From the NCBI GenBank assembly GCA_002472275.1, contig DKRQ01000017.1, forward strand, positions 4,268-33,027: 28,760 bases of DNA, written 5' to 3'. Of the stretch, positions 14,659 to 23,400 are shown in pieces. The number at the start of each line of letters is the position of its first letter. The stretch's first letter is position 1. Origin of the DNA: Caryophanales bacterium UBA7278. GTDB lineage: Bacteria > Bacillota_I > Bacilli_A > RFN20 > CAG-826. Made by a program: the position numbers and the translations under genes. The notes below the pieces were generated by a model. The model made no database searches. It was not told where the DNA came from and worked only from the letters and a program-made list of their open reading frames with translations.

Positions 14659-15579
14659 TTATCGATGCGCGTGGATGTAGCTGATCGCCGAGGTGGCCGC
14701 CACCGCGCCTTCCCCGCCGGCGTTGACGAGTTGGCGGAGTTTCTTATCCACCACGTCCCCCGCCGCATATAGGCCAGGGATGGAGGTCTCTTGATTATCG
14801 CGGTCCACCTTGAGGAATCCTTTGCTGGATTCAGGCCTCATGGAGGCTAGGTAGGCCGAGGAGGATTGCTCGCCGGTAAGGAGGAACACCCCGTTCACCG
14901 CGATTTCGCTCTCCCCTTCTTTCCCGCTTACGGAGATGGAAGAGACCTTTTGCTCGCCCTTAATCGCGGAAAGCTTTGCTTCCTCGATGATATGGACGTT
15001 ATTTAGGGCCTTAAGTTCGGCTAGATGCGCCTCGGTGGCCTCGAAGGGCTTAGGGGCGATGACGTAGAGGTCGCTAGCAAGAGCGGACAAATAGATCGCG
15101 TCCTCCACCGCGTGGTCTTGGTATCCATAGACCGCCATCGGGAGGCCTTTGAAGAAATTGCCGTCGCAGGTCGCGCAATAGGAGACCCCCCTGCCCGAGA
15201 ATTCCTCTTCGCCGGGGATGGAGAGCTTCTTCGCGGATAATCCGCTAGCGACGATGACCGTCGTGGAAAGGAAGGTTCCGACATCAGTCGTCGTGACGAA
15301 TAGGCCATCCTCGTTTTTCCTTACGTCCATGACGTCGCCATAATCGAAGGCCACGCCGAGGGTAGTCGCCTGCTCGAGCAGCTTCATCGCAAGTTCAGGC
15401 CCGGGGATCGAGGCGATGCCGGGGTAATTGTCGATGCGATGGATGTTGTTTAGCTTTCCTCCGGGCGCCCCTTTGTCTATGACAAGCGCGCTCAGGTTGC
15501 TCCTTTTTAGGTAGATGCCCGCGGTGATGCCCGCGATGCCGGCCCCGATCACGAGGCAATCGTAACGTTTGCTTTCCAT
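14659..15579 (-). CDS. trxB: thioredoxin-reductase-like flavoprotein with a degenerate NADPH site
   Basis: This 306-residue protein has the FAD motif GAGIAG (12-17), the redox pair C135 and C138 in CATC, and the C-terminal GLYAAGDV motif of thioredoxin reductases. The NADPH part is unusual. Where GGGDSA is expected it has GYQDHA (152-157), and the HRRxxxR motif that binds the NADPH phosphate is absent (IAPKPFEA at 175-182). This resembles the clostridial ferredoxin-dependent flavin thioredoxin reductases, which have lost NADPH binding. With nifJ in the window, electrons may come from ferredoxin. ATG 15579 is chosen; it and an ATG two codons earlier lack a ribosome binding site, and CATAAT lies six bases upstream. 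Confidence 0.88.
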   Translation of the reverse strand: MESKRYDCLVIGAGIAGITAGIYLKRSNLSALVIDKGAPGGKLNNIHRIDNYPGIASIPGPELAMKLLEQATTLGVAFDYGDVMDVRKNEDGLFVTTTDVGTFLSTTVIVASGLSAKKLSIPGEEEFSGRGVSYCATCDGNFFKGLPMAVYGYQDHAVEDAIYLSALASDLYVIAPKPFEATEAHLAELKALNNVHIIEEAKLSAIKGEQKVSSISVSGKEGESEIAVNGVFLLTGEQSSSAYLASMRPESSKGFLKVDRDNQETSIPGLYAAGDVVDKKLRQLVNAGGEGAVAATSAISYIHAHR

Positions 15580-15585
15580 GCCCAT

Positions 15586-15591
15586 ATTATG
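15586..15591 (-). promoter_or_regulatory. -10 box of trxB, implying a leaderless mRNA
   Basis: CATAAT ends six bases before the chosen ATG, so transcription would start at the A of ATG. The -35 is not recognisable because the lgt terminator stem lies there. Read-through from lgt is the alternative. Confidence 0.45.
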
Positions 15592-15603
15592 GGGAAAGGA
15601 AGG

Positions 15604-15633
15604 AAAACCCGCACGGGATTTGCTCGTGCGGGT
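15604..15633 (-). terminator. intrinsic terminator after lgt
   Basis: The minus strand arms ACCCGCACG and CGTGCGGGT (15607-15633) form a 9-bp stem followed by TTTCC. It starts right after the lgt stop codon. Confidence 0.85.
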
Positions 15634-15639
15634 CACGTT

Positions 15640-17148
15640 TCATTCCTTTGGCTCTTCTTTGTCCTCTTGGATGACGATCTTCTTGGGGGCCTTGGAGAGG
15701 TCGACCTTCTCTTTTTCCTTTTTGTTACTCACCACGGGGACGGTTTCCTTCGCCGCCTTGGCGGGACGGTAGGACAGGTCGCTGCGATCTAGCGGTTTGC
15801 CCTTTTTGATGAGGAAGTAATCGAAGACGTGAAAGAAGACGATGGCCACGACGCCGATGATGATGTAGACCATCGAGTTCCAGAAGCTCCACATGCCGTT
15901 GGAACCCATGTTGTAATGGGGGTCGCGAAGCGGCTCCATGATCATGCGGGTGATGCCATACCAAATCATGTAGAAGGCGGCGAGGTCGCCCAAAGACCTA
16001 TGGAACCATTTCGGGGATTGGGTGTCGGTCTTGGGCTTCCAGAGTTTGGCGACGCCCCAGGCGATCACGAAATACCCGGCCAAGTTGATGATGCCCTCGA
16101 TGAGGAAGAGGGGGATGAACATCTGCCCTCCGACGGGATGCCCGCCATCGAAGGAGACGGCCATCTGGTTCCTGATCCAGGTGGGAAGGATCGTCCAATC
16201 GGACATGTTCACCACCGAGCCATAGACCTCGTGGTTGAAGAAATTGCCCCACCTGCCGATGCACTGGGCGATCAAAATGGAGGGTACGATGATGTCGGCC
16301 GCCCAACGGACGTCGACGTATTTGCGGCGGAAGATGACGAAGAGGGCGCCGGCGATGATACCGCCGACCGCGCCGCCCAAAATGGTGATGCCGCCATTCC
16401 AAATCTCGAACATCTTATACCACTGCCCATTCGCGCAGTATTGGCTGAAATTGGGTCCGCCCGCGCCGTCGCCATTCCAGTTGCCGACGACGTACCAGAT
16501 ACGGGCGGCGATGATGCCCGCTGGCAAAACTAAGAGCAAGCAGGTATCCAAAATGCCATGACGGCCGAACTTCTTATAGAAGCGATGGTCGCAGACCCAA
16601 TATGCCACGAGGGCGCCGAAGATGATGACGACGCCATACCAGGTGATGGTAAGGCCCGAACGGGCGCTTTGATAGGTGATGAAATGGAAGCCGGACCCAT
16701 CGATTGAGAAGCCCGAGGAAAGAGGATAGCTCAGGAATTCGCCCACCCCTTCTCCTAGAAGCAAGAAGAAGACGAGGGACAGAGGGATGGAGACGATGAG
16801 AGTGAGGCGCGTGGCCTTCCTTTGCATTTCATCGGCGTCCTTTCTCCAGAAGTAGAGGTAGAAGGAGAACCACAAAGCGGAGAAGGAAAGGCAGAAGAAG
16901 AACGCGCCGAAGACGGACATCGTCATGCGGCCCGAATCGATGTTCCATTTGGATAGTCCCGCGATCGCGGCCTGAACGAGGGCGCCGCCGATAGAAAGGG
17001 CGACCTCCCCGCCTATGAAGGAAAAGAATTCCTTTTTGGAAAGAAGATTGCGGGTTTTGTCGATCGCGAACTTGCGAATCGTGTAGATGTTGAAGCCGAT
17101 TCCGCCTAGAAGCAGAACCAACCCTAGGACCAGATAGAAGTAATCCAT
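15640..17148 (-). CDS. lgt: prolipoprotein diacylglyceryl transferase, with N- and C-terminal extensions
   Basis: Lgt moves a diacylglyceryl group from phosphatidylglycerol to the lipobox cysteine of lipoproteins at the membrane. The signature GRWGNFFNHEVYG is at about residue 298, and FEIWNGGITILGG matches the conserved region before it. At 502 residues it is far longer than the usual 260-300. About 140 extra residues at the N-terminus contain several membrane segments, and a charged lysine- and glutamate-rich tail of about 60 residues ends in KEEPKE. AGGAG lies ten bases before the ATG, overlapping the end of uvrA, so it is the second gene of a uvrA-lgt operon. The lipoprotein at 5806-6243 is a likely substrate. 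Confidence 0.93.
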   Translation of the reverse strand: MDYFYLVLGLVLLLGGIGFNIYTIRKFAIDKTRNLLSKKEFFSFIGGEVALSIGGALVQAAIAGLSKWNIDSGRMTMSVFGAFFFCLSFSALWFSFYLYFWRKDADEMQRKATRLTLIVSIPLSLVFFLLLGEGVGEFLSYPLSSGFSIDGSGFHFITYQSARSGLTITWYGVVIIFGALVAYWVCDHRFYKKFGRHGILDTCLLLVLPAGIIAARIWYVVGNWNGDGAGGPNFSQYCANGQWYKMFEIWNGGITILGGAVGGIIAGALFVIFRRKYVDVRWAADIIVPSILIAQCIGRWGNFFNHEVYGSVVNMSDWTILPTWIRNQMAVSFDGGHPVGGQMFIPLFLIEGIINLAGYFVIAWGVAKLWKPKTDTQSPKWFHRSLGDLAAFYMIWYGITRMIMEPLRDPHYNMGSNGMWSFWNSMVYIIIGVVAIVFFHVFDYFLIKKGKPLDRSDLSYRPAKAAKETVPVVSNKKEKEKVDLSKAPKKIVIQEDKEEPKE

Positions 17149-17161
17149 GGGTTTAAGTCTC

Positions 17162-20026
17162 CTACTCCATCTGCCCTTTGTCGAGAGCGGCCTTCAACAT
17201 AGGCGCGAGGAACTCGCCCGTATACGACCCCTTGACCTTGGCCACTTGCTCGGGGGTACCTTGGGCGACAATCTTGCCGCCGCGATACCCGCCTAAGGGT
17301 CCTAGGTCGATGATCCAGTCGGCCACCTTGATGACGTCGAGGTTATGCTCGATGACGATCACGGTGTCGCCATGGTCGACGATTCCCTGTAGGACTTTGA
17401 GCAAACGCGACACGTCGTCGGTATGGAGGCCCGTCGTCGGTTCGTCGAGGATATAGACGGTTTTCCCCGTGGGTTTTCTTTGCAGTTCCGTGGCCAATTT
17501 GACGCGTTGGGCCTCGCCGCCAGAGAGTTCAGTCGCGGGTTGGCCGAGTTTGATATAGCCTAGGCCGACATCAAGCAAAGTTTTTATTTTACGCAGGATT
17601 TGCGGGCGGTTTTCGAAGAATTTGCAGGCTTCCTCGACCCTCATCTCGAGGACGTCGTGGATGTTTTTTCCTTTATAGAGGCAAGAGAGGGTCTCCTCGT
17701 TATACCTCTTCCCCTGGCATTCGTCGCAGCGGACGTAGACGTCAGGAAGGAAGGACATGGAGACGCGGGTCACTCCAGCGCCTTGGCATTTCTCGCAGCG
17801 GCCCCCGCTCACGTTGAAGGAGAACCTGCCTTTGTCAAAGCCCCTGGCCCTGGCTTCGTCGGTCTCGGCGAAAAGGGCGCGGATGTCATCGAAGACGCCC
17901 GTGTAGGTCGCGGGGTTGGAACGCGGGGTGCGGCCGATCGGCTCTTGAGTGATGTTGATGAGTTTATCGACGTTTTCCATTCCCTTCACCGCCTTCACTT
18001 CGGGCGGGAAGATGGATTTCTTTTTGGAGATCGCCTCCTCGATGGCTTTGACGAGGGTCTCGTTGACTAGGGAGGATTTGCCTGAGCCGGAGACGCCGGA
18101 GACGACGATGAATTTCCCTAAGGGGAATTTGACGTTGACGTTAGCTAGGTTATGGCAATAGGCGCCTTGGAGTTCGATGAATTGGCCACTTCCTTCCCTA
18201 CGCTTAGAAGGGACGGGGATATATTTCCTGCCGGAAAGGTAGGCGCCCGTGATGGATTTAGGCTCCGCTTCGACCGCGGCCAAATCGCCTTCCACCACCA
18301 CTTCGCCGCCATGGATGCCGGCTCCGGGCCCGATGTCGACGATGTAGTCGGCGCTTCTCATCGTGTCCTCGTCGTGCTCGACGACGATGAGGGTATTGCC
18401 TAGATCCCTCATTTCCTTGAGGGTGGAGATGAGCTTTTGGTTGTCCCTTTGGTGTAAACCGATGGAAGGTTCGTCCAAGACATAGAGGACGCCCGATAGG
18501 CGCGAGCCGATCTGGGTGGCCAAGCGGATGCGCTGGGCCTCGCCCCCAGATAGGGTCATCGCATAACGGGAAAGGGTCAGGTAATCTAGACCGACGTCGA
18601 TCAAGAAGGTGGCCCTGGAACGGATTTCCTTAAGGATCATGTCGGCGATCTTGTGCTCAGATTCGTTTAGGGAGGCCTGCACCTCGTCGACCCAAACGGC
18701 GAATTTGTCTAAAGATAGCGAGGTGGCTTCGTAAATGTTTAGCCCACCGACCTTCACCGAAAGGGCGGCTTCGTTTAGACGGGCGCCATGGCAAGTCGTG
18801 CAGGTAGAATCGCGCATGAAGGACTCGTAATAGCCCCTCATCCATTCGGAGGAGGTTTCCCTATAGAGCCTTTCGATGCGGGTTTTGACGCCTTCGATGA
18901 AGCCATGACGGTTCATCTTGTTGCCCGAGACCGAGGTGATCGTGTAATCGTGGGGCTCGGTGGAGCCATACAAAACGATGTCCTGCTTCTTCTTGGGCAG
19001 GTCTTTCCATGGGGTATCGAGATCGATGTCGTAAAGTTTGCAAAGGATCTCGAACTCCTTCCATTCGAGGTTGGTCGTGTCGACGATGTTGGCGAGGTAG
19101 CGAACGCAGCCCTGGCGGATGCTTTTCTCTGGCGTCGGGATTAGCAAATCGATCGCGACTTCCCTTTTGATGCCTAAGCCTTTGCAATCGGGGCAGGAGC
19201 CTAACGGGGCGTTAAAGGAGAATAGACGCGGTTCCAAAAAGGGAACGGAGAAGCCACATTTAGGGCAGGAATGGTGTTGGGAAAGGAGCCTCTCTCCCTT
19301 GGAAGAGAGGATGATGAGATATCCCCTGCCATAATCCAAGGCGAGTTCGACGTCCTCGGCCACCCTGCTGCGGAGGCCGTCTTTGATGATGAGGCGGTCC
19401 ACGACGAGCTCAATCGAGTGGCGTTTGTTCTTTTCTAAGGCGATCGGTTCCTCGAGCAATTTCATCTCGCCATCGACGCGAATCCTCGCAAAACCCTGCT
19501 TTTTTAGTTTTTCTAAGGTCTCCGCGTGGGTGCCCTTCTCCTCTTTGACGATCGGGGCGAGGATCTGGATCTTCTCCCCCGCTTCGTATTCAAGGATCGC
19601 CGAGGTCATGGCGACCGGCGAATAGGCTTCGATCTTCTGTCCGTGATGGGGGCAATAAGGCGCGCCGATGCGGGCGAAGAGCAAACGGAGGTAATCGTAG
19701 ATCTCCGTGACGGTACCGACGGAGGAACGCGGGTTGTGGCTGCCCGATTTCTGGTCGATGGAAATCGCGGGGGAAAGACCCTCGATTGAATCGACGTCGG
19801 GCTTTTCGAAGCCTCCTAGAAACTGACGGGCGTAGCTAGAAAGGGACTCGACGTACCTTCTTTGCCCTTCGGCGAAGATCGTGTCGAAGGCAAGCGTGGA
19901 CTTGCCCGAGCCCGAAAGCCCGGTGAAAACGGTCAGGGATCCCTTGGGAATCTCGCAATGGATGTTCTTGAGGTTATTCTCCCTGGCGCCTTTTACGATG
20001 ATGTAGTTTTTCGAGTTCTTTTCCAT
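17162..20026 (-). CDS. uvrA: excinuclease ABC subunit A
   Basis: UvrA finds DNA damage and loads UvrB in nucleotide excision repair. The 954-residue protein has normal length and all parts: first Walker A GLSGSGKST (36-44), a zinc module with CPKCG and CPDCKG, the insertion domain with CTTCHG, signature LSGGEAQRIRLA, second Walker A GVSGSGKSS, second zinc module (CEKCQG and CDECQG), second signature LSGGEAQRVKLA, and both Walker B motifs (VLDEPS, ILDEPTTGLH). No ribosome binding site precedes the ATG, and a perfect -10 TATAAT lies 11 bases upstream, so the leader would be about five bases. uvrB is not beside it. Confidence 0.97.
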   Translation of the reverse strand: MEKNSKNYIIVKGARENNLKNIHCEIPKGSLTVFTGLSGSGKSTLAFDTIFAEGQRRYVESLSSYARQFLGGFEKPDVDSIEGLSPAISIDQKSGSHNPRSSVGTVTEIYDYLRLLFARIGAPYCPHHGQKIEAYSPVAMTSAILEYEAGEKIQILAPIVKEEKGTHAETLEKLKKQGFARIRVDGEMKLLEEPIALEKNKRHSIELVVDRLIIKDGLRSRVAEDVELALDYGRGYLIILSSKGERLLSQHHSCPKCGFSVPFLEPRLFSFNAPLGSCPDCKGLGIKREVAIDLLIPTPEKSIRQGCVRYLANIVDTTNLEWKEFEILCKLYDIDLDTPWKDLPKKKQDIVLYGSTEPHDYTITSVSGNKMNRHGFIEGVKTRIERLYRETSSEWMRGYYESFMRDSTCTTCHGARLNEAALSVKVGGLNIYEATSLSLDKFAVWVDEVQASLNESEHKIADMILKEIRSRATFLIDVGLDYLTLSRYAMTLSGGEAQRIRLATQIGSRLSGVLYVLDEPSIGLHQRDNQKLISTLKEMRDLGNTLIVVEHDEDTMRSADYIVDIGPGAGIHGGEVVVEGDLAAVEAEPKSITGAYLSGRKYIPVPSKRREGSGQFIELQGAYCHNLANVNVKFPLGKFIVVSGVSGSGKSSLVNETLVKAIEEAISKKKSIFPPEVKAVKGMENVDKLINITQEPIGRTPRSNPATYTGVFDDIRALFAETDEARARGFDKGRFSFNVSGGRCEKCQGAGVTRVSMSFLPDVYVRCDECQGKRYNEETLSCLYKGKNIHDVLEMRVEEACKFFENRPQILRKIKTLLDVGLGYIKLGQPATELSGGEAQRVKLATELQRKPTGKTVYILDEPTTGLHTDDVSRLLKVLQGIVDHGDTVIVIEHNLDVIKVADWIIDLGPLGGYRGGKIVAQGTPEQVAKVKGSYTGEFLAPMLKAALDKGQME

Positions 20027-20037
20027 AAAGCAAGGGA

Positions 20038-20043
20038 ATTATA
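20038..20043 (-). promoter_or_regulatory. -10 box of uvrA
   Basis: A perfect TATAAT ends 11 bases before the ATG. No good -35 is seen. The predicted 5' leader is about five bases, too short for a ribosome binding site. Confidence 0.6.
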
Positions 20044-20143
20044 TAGGAGTTTGCCCTTTAAGGGCATAAGAATGCTTCCTCGTCTCAACCATTCTGCGCC
20101 GAGGATGGGTTTGCTGGCGATTCTCCCCTGCGTCGGATTTCAT

Positions 20144-20175
20144 TTTTAAACTGGTCGAATTCGACCAGTTTAAAA
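20144..20175. promoter_or_regulatory. perfect 32-bp palindrome between the tRNA-Pro gene and uvrA
   Basis: The left half TTTTAAACTGGTCGAA is followed at once by its exact reverse complement. Both ends lack a T-run outside the palindrome, so it is an odd terminator. It lies about 100 bases upstream of the uvrA -10 box. An operator for a dimeric or tetrameric regulator is plausible. It does not match the CGAAC-GTTCG LexA box of Firmicutes. Confidence 0.6.
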
Positions 20176-20223
20176 CTTATAGCCGCCACCGAAATCTCAA
20201 CTCAAAAGCCTTGCTTTCGCACG

Positions 20224-20249
20224 AAAAAGCCCCCGATTTCTCGAGGGCT
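20224..20249 (-). terminator. intrinsic terminator after tRNA-Pro
   Basis: The minus strand arms AGCCCTCGA and TCGGGGGCT with a GAAA loop (one T-G pair) are followed by TTTTC. It starts about 12 bases past the tRNA 3' end. Confidence 0.88.
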
Positions 20250-20260
20250 CTGTTTACTGC

Positions 20261-20337
20261 TGGTCGGAACGTCGGGATTTGAACCCGAGACCCCTACCAC
20301 CCCAAGGTAGTGCACTACCAAGCTGTGCTACGTCCCG
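20261..20337 (-). tRNA. tRNA-Pro (anticodon GGG)
   Basis: A complete 77-base cloverleaf with encoded CCA. The acceptor arms are CGGGACG and CGTTCCG (one G-T pair). The anticodon stem CTACC/GGTAG holds the loop TTGGGGT, giving anticodon GGG, which reads CCC and CCU. The T arm is CGGG-TTCGAAT-CCCG. It is a single gene with its own terminator. A GGG proline tRNA fits a GC-rich genome; a TGG tRNA would be needed elsewhere. Confidence 0.95.
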
Positions 20338-20408
20338 GCAACGAGTAATTATACTCATCTCCGCCCCCGTTTCCATAGCCAATTTATATACACGTGCGCG
20401 TAAGGCAA

Positions 20409-20438
20409 GAAAAAGGCCATGGGGTTGCCATGGCCTTT
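20409..20438 (-). terminator. intrinsic terminator after nifJ
   Basis: The minus strand arms AAAGGCCATGG and CCATGGCCTTT enclose a short loop and are followed by TTC. It starts about 15 bases past the nifJ stop codon. Confidence 0.88.
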
Positions 20439-20452
20439 GGTTGGTTTTTGCC

Positions 20453-23400
20453 TTAGTCGGCGAAGCGCTTGATGGCTTCCCAACGGTCGTGGGCGTACTT
20501 CTCGCACTTCTGGAGGAGTTCTTCGGCGTGCTCGGGATTGACGATCGGGAGCATGGAGAAGCGGGTCTCCTGCATGATGAAGTCGCGGAACTTGGACCAA
20601 TCGGGTTCGGCGCAGTCGATTTGCAAGGGGTTCTTGCCTTCGGCTTTTAGGCGCGGGTCATAACGGAAGGTGCGGAAGTAGCCGCATTCGACCGCCATCT
20701 TCTCCTCCTTGATGGAGTTGACGAGGCCGCCCTTGATGTGCTGTTCGGCGCAGGGGCAGTAGCAGATGACGAGCGAGGGTCCGTCATAGGACTCGGCTTC
20801 CTTGAAGGCCTTGATCGCCGCGACGGGGTTGGAGCCTAGAGCGACCTGGGCCACGTAGACATGGCCATAGGCCATCGCCATGAGGGCGAGGTTCTTCTTG
20901 GCTTCCTTTTTGCCGGAGGCGGTGAACTTGTTGATGGAACCGGTCTGCGAGGACTTGGAGGCCTGGCCGCCGGTGTTGGAGTAGACCTCGGTGTCGAGGA
21001 CCATGACGTTGACGTCTGCTTCGTTAGCGAGGACGTGGTCAAGTCCGCCATAGCCGATGTCGAAGCTCCAGCCGTCGCCGCCGACGATCCACACGGACTT
21101 ATCGACGAGGTCGCGCTCATAGGCGAGGACTTCCTTGACCTTCTCGGACTTGGAGGCCTTCACGAGGCGGACGAGCTCGGGGACGATTTCCTTGCAGAGG
21201 TCGCGGTTTTTGACGTTGGCGACGTACTTTTCGATGAGCTCTTTGAGCTCGGGTTCGACTTCGTCTTTGGCCGCGGTGAGGATGGCGAGGATGACGGCCA
21301 TCTTCTGGTCGCAGGCGATCCTCATGCCGAAGCCGTATTCGGCGTTGTCCTCGAAGAGGGAGTTGGCCCAAGCGGGACCATCTTTGCCGTTATCGTTGAC
21401 GAAGGGGGTCAGCGGGGTGCTGCCGCAGTAGATGGAGGAGCAGCCGGTGGCGTTAGCGACGAGCATGTCCTTGCCGAAGAGCTGCGAGACGAGCCTGTAG
21501 TACGGGGCTTCGCCGCAGCCGGCGCAAGCGCCGGAGACTTCCATGTAGGGCTTCTTGAAGCCGATGCCTTTGACGCCGGACTCTAGAGCAGCGGGGAATT
21601 GTCCCTTCTTCTCGGAGACTTTGGCGTAGCAATAATCGGCACCGACCTGCTGCTCGCGCTGGGTGTGGGCGTCGACCATCTTGAGGGCCGGCTCTTTGCC
21701 TAGCTTCTCAGCGGTCTTGTTGCCCATACATTCGGCGACGCAGAGTCCGCAGCCGACGCAGTTGTCGCTGGAAACCTGGATACGGAACTGGAGGGTCTTG
21801 TCGGCGGTGCCAAGGGCGGGTTTCAAACCGGCCTTGACGATTTCGGGGGCCGCCGCCACTTCTTCCGCGTTCAATAGATAGGGACGGATGGTGGCGTGGG
21901 GGCAGACGAGGGCGCACTGGTTGCACTGGATGCAGGAGACCGGGTTCCAGACCGGGACGCGGTCGGCGATCGCCCTCTTCTGACGGAAGGTGATGTTGGC
22001 GTTCATCGTGCCATCGAGGAGCTCGTGCTTGGTGAAGGCGCTGGTCGGGAGTTCGTCGCCGTCGAGACGGTCGATGACTTCGACGTATTCGTCATAGTAG
22101 GTATCGCCGGTGTCCTTGGCGGCCACTTTGGCGACGGAGAGGTTGATCCATTCGGGGTCGACCTTGACCTCGCGGAGGCCTTGGGCGCCCTTATCGATGG
22201 CGGCGTAGTTCTTCTCGACGACGTCCATGCCCTTCTTCTCAAAGGTCTTGAGGACGTACTTCTTCATCCACTTCTCGGCATCCGCGTAGGGCATGATGGA
22301 GGGGTTGAGGTAGAAGAAGGCGGCCTGCATCGTGGTGTTCGTGTGACGGCCCATGCCGGCTTCGAGGGCGAGCTTATTCGCGTCGATGACGTAGAACTTG
22401 GCCTTCTTCTCGGCGAGGAGGTGCTTCATGCGGTTAGGCATGGACTTGACGAGGGTCTCATCGTCCATCGAGGTGTTCAGCAAGAAGGTGCCGCCTTCCT
22501 TGAGGTTGGCGATGATGTCGAACTTGAAGATGTAGGTATCGAGCGAGCAGGAGATGAAGTCGGCGTTCTTGACGTAGTATTCGCTGTGGATCGGCTCTTT
22601 GCCGAAGCGGAGGTGGCTACGGGTCGTGCCGCCAGCCTTCCTGGAGTCGTACTGGAAGTAGGCCTGGGCGTATTGGCCGGTCGCGTCGCCGATGATCTTG
22701 ATGGAGTTCTTGTTCGCGGAGACGGTGCCGTCGGAGCCTAAGCCATAGAAGAGGCAGGAGGTGTAGTTGCCGGGGACGTGGAACTTGTCGTCGACGGGGA
22801 TGGAGAGGTGGGTCACGTCATCCTTGATGCCGACGGTGAAGCCATTCCAGTTCTTCTCGGCGTCGAGGAAGTCATAGACGGCCTTGACGTCTTTGGGCTG
22901 GGTGTCCTTGGAGGAGAGACCATAACGGCCGCCGAGGACCTTGATGTCGCCCCTGCCTTCGGCGGCGAGGGCAACCACGACGTCGAGGTAGAGAGGCTCG
23001 CCTTGGGAACCGAGTTCTTTGGTGCGGTCCAAGACGGCGATTTTCTTAACCGAGGCGGGAATCGCCTTGGAGAGGAGCTTGGAGGAGAAAGGACGATAGA
23101 GGTGGACTTTGACTAGACCGACCTTCTCGCCGGCCTTGTTGAGGGCCTCGACGACTTCGCCGGCGGTCTCGGTGACCGAGCCCATGGCGATGATGACCTT
23201 GGTGGCGTTAGGATCGCCCACGTAGACGAAGGGGGCGTATTCCCTGCCAGTCAGCCTGGAGGCTTCGGCGAAATACTTCTCGGCGGCGGCGAGCACATCG
23301 TCGACTTTGACGTTCTGGGCTTCGCGGGCCTGGAAGTAGATGTCGTCGTTTTCCGCACCACCGCGGGTCACCGCGTGGGTGTGGGGGTTAAGGGCGCGGG

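Noticed and set aside
20072..20149. A 25-residue plus-strand open frame between uvrA and the tRNA gene.
   Set aside because: The only AGGAG is more than 20 bases from its ATG, and no promoter or conservation can be shown.
21896..22741. A 281-residue plus-strand open frame antisense to nifJ, and similar long shadows at 12447-13229, 15829-16533 and 20861-21586.
   Set aside because: They have the same glycine-, aspartate- and valine-rich shadow composition and lie opposite certain genes.
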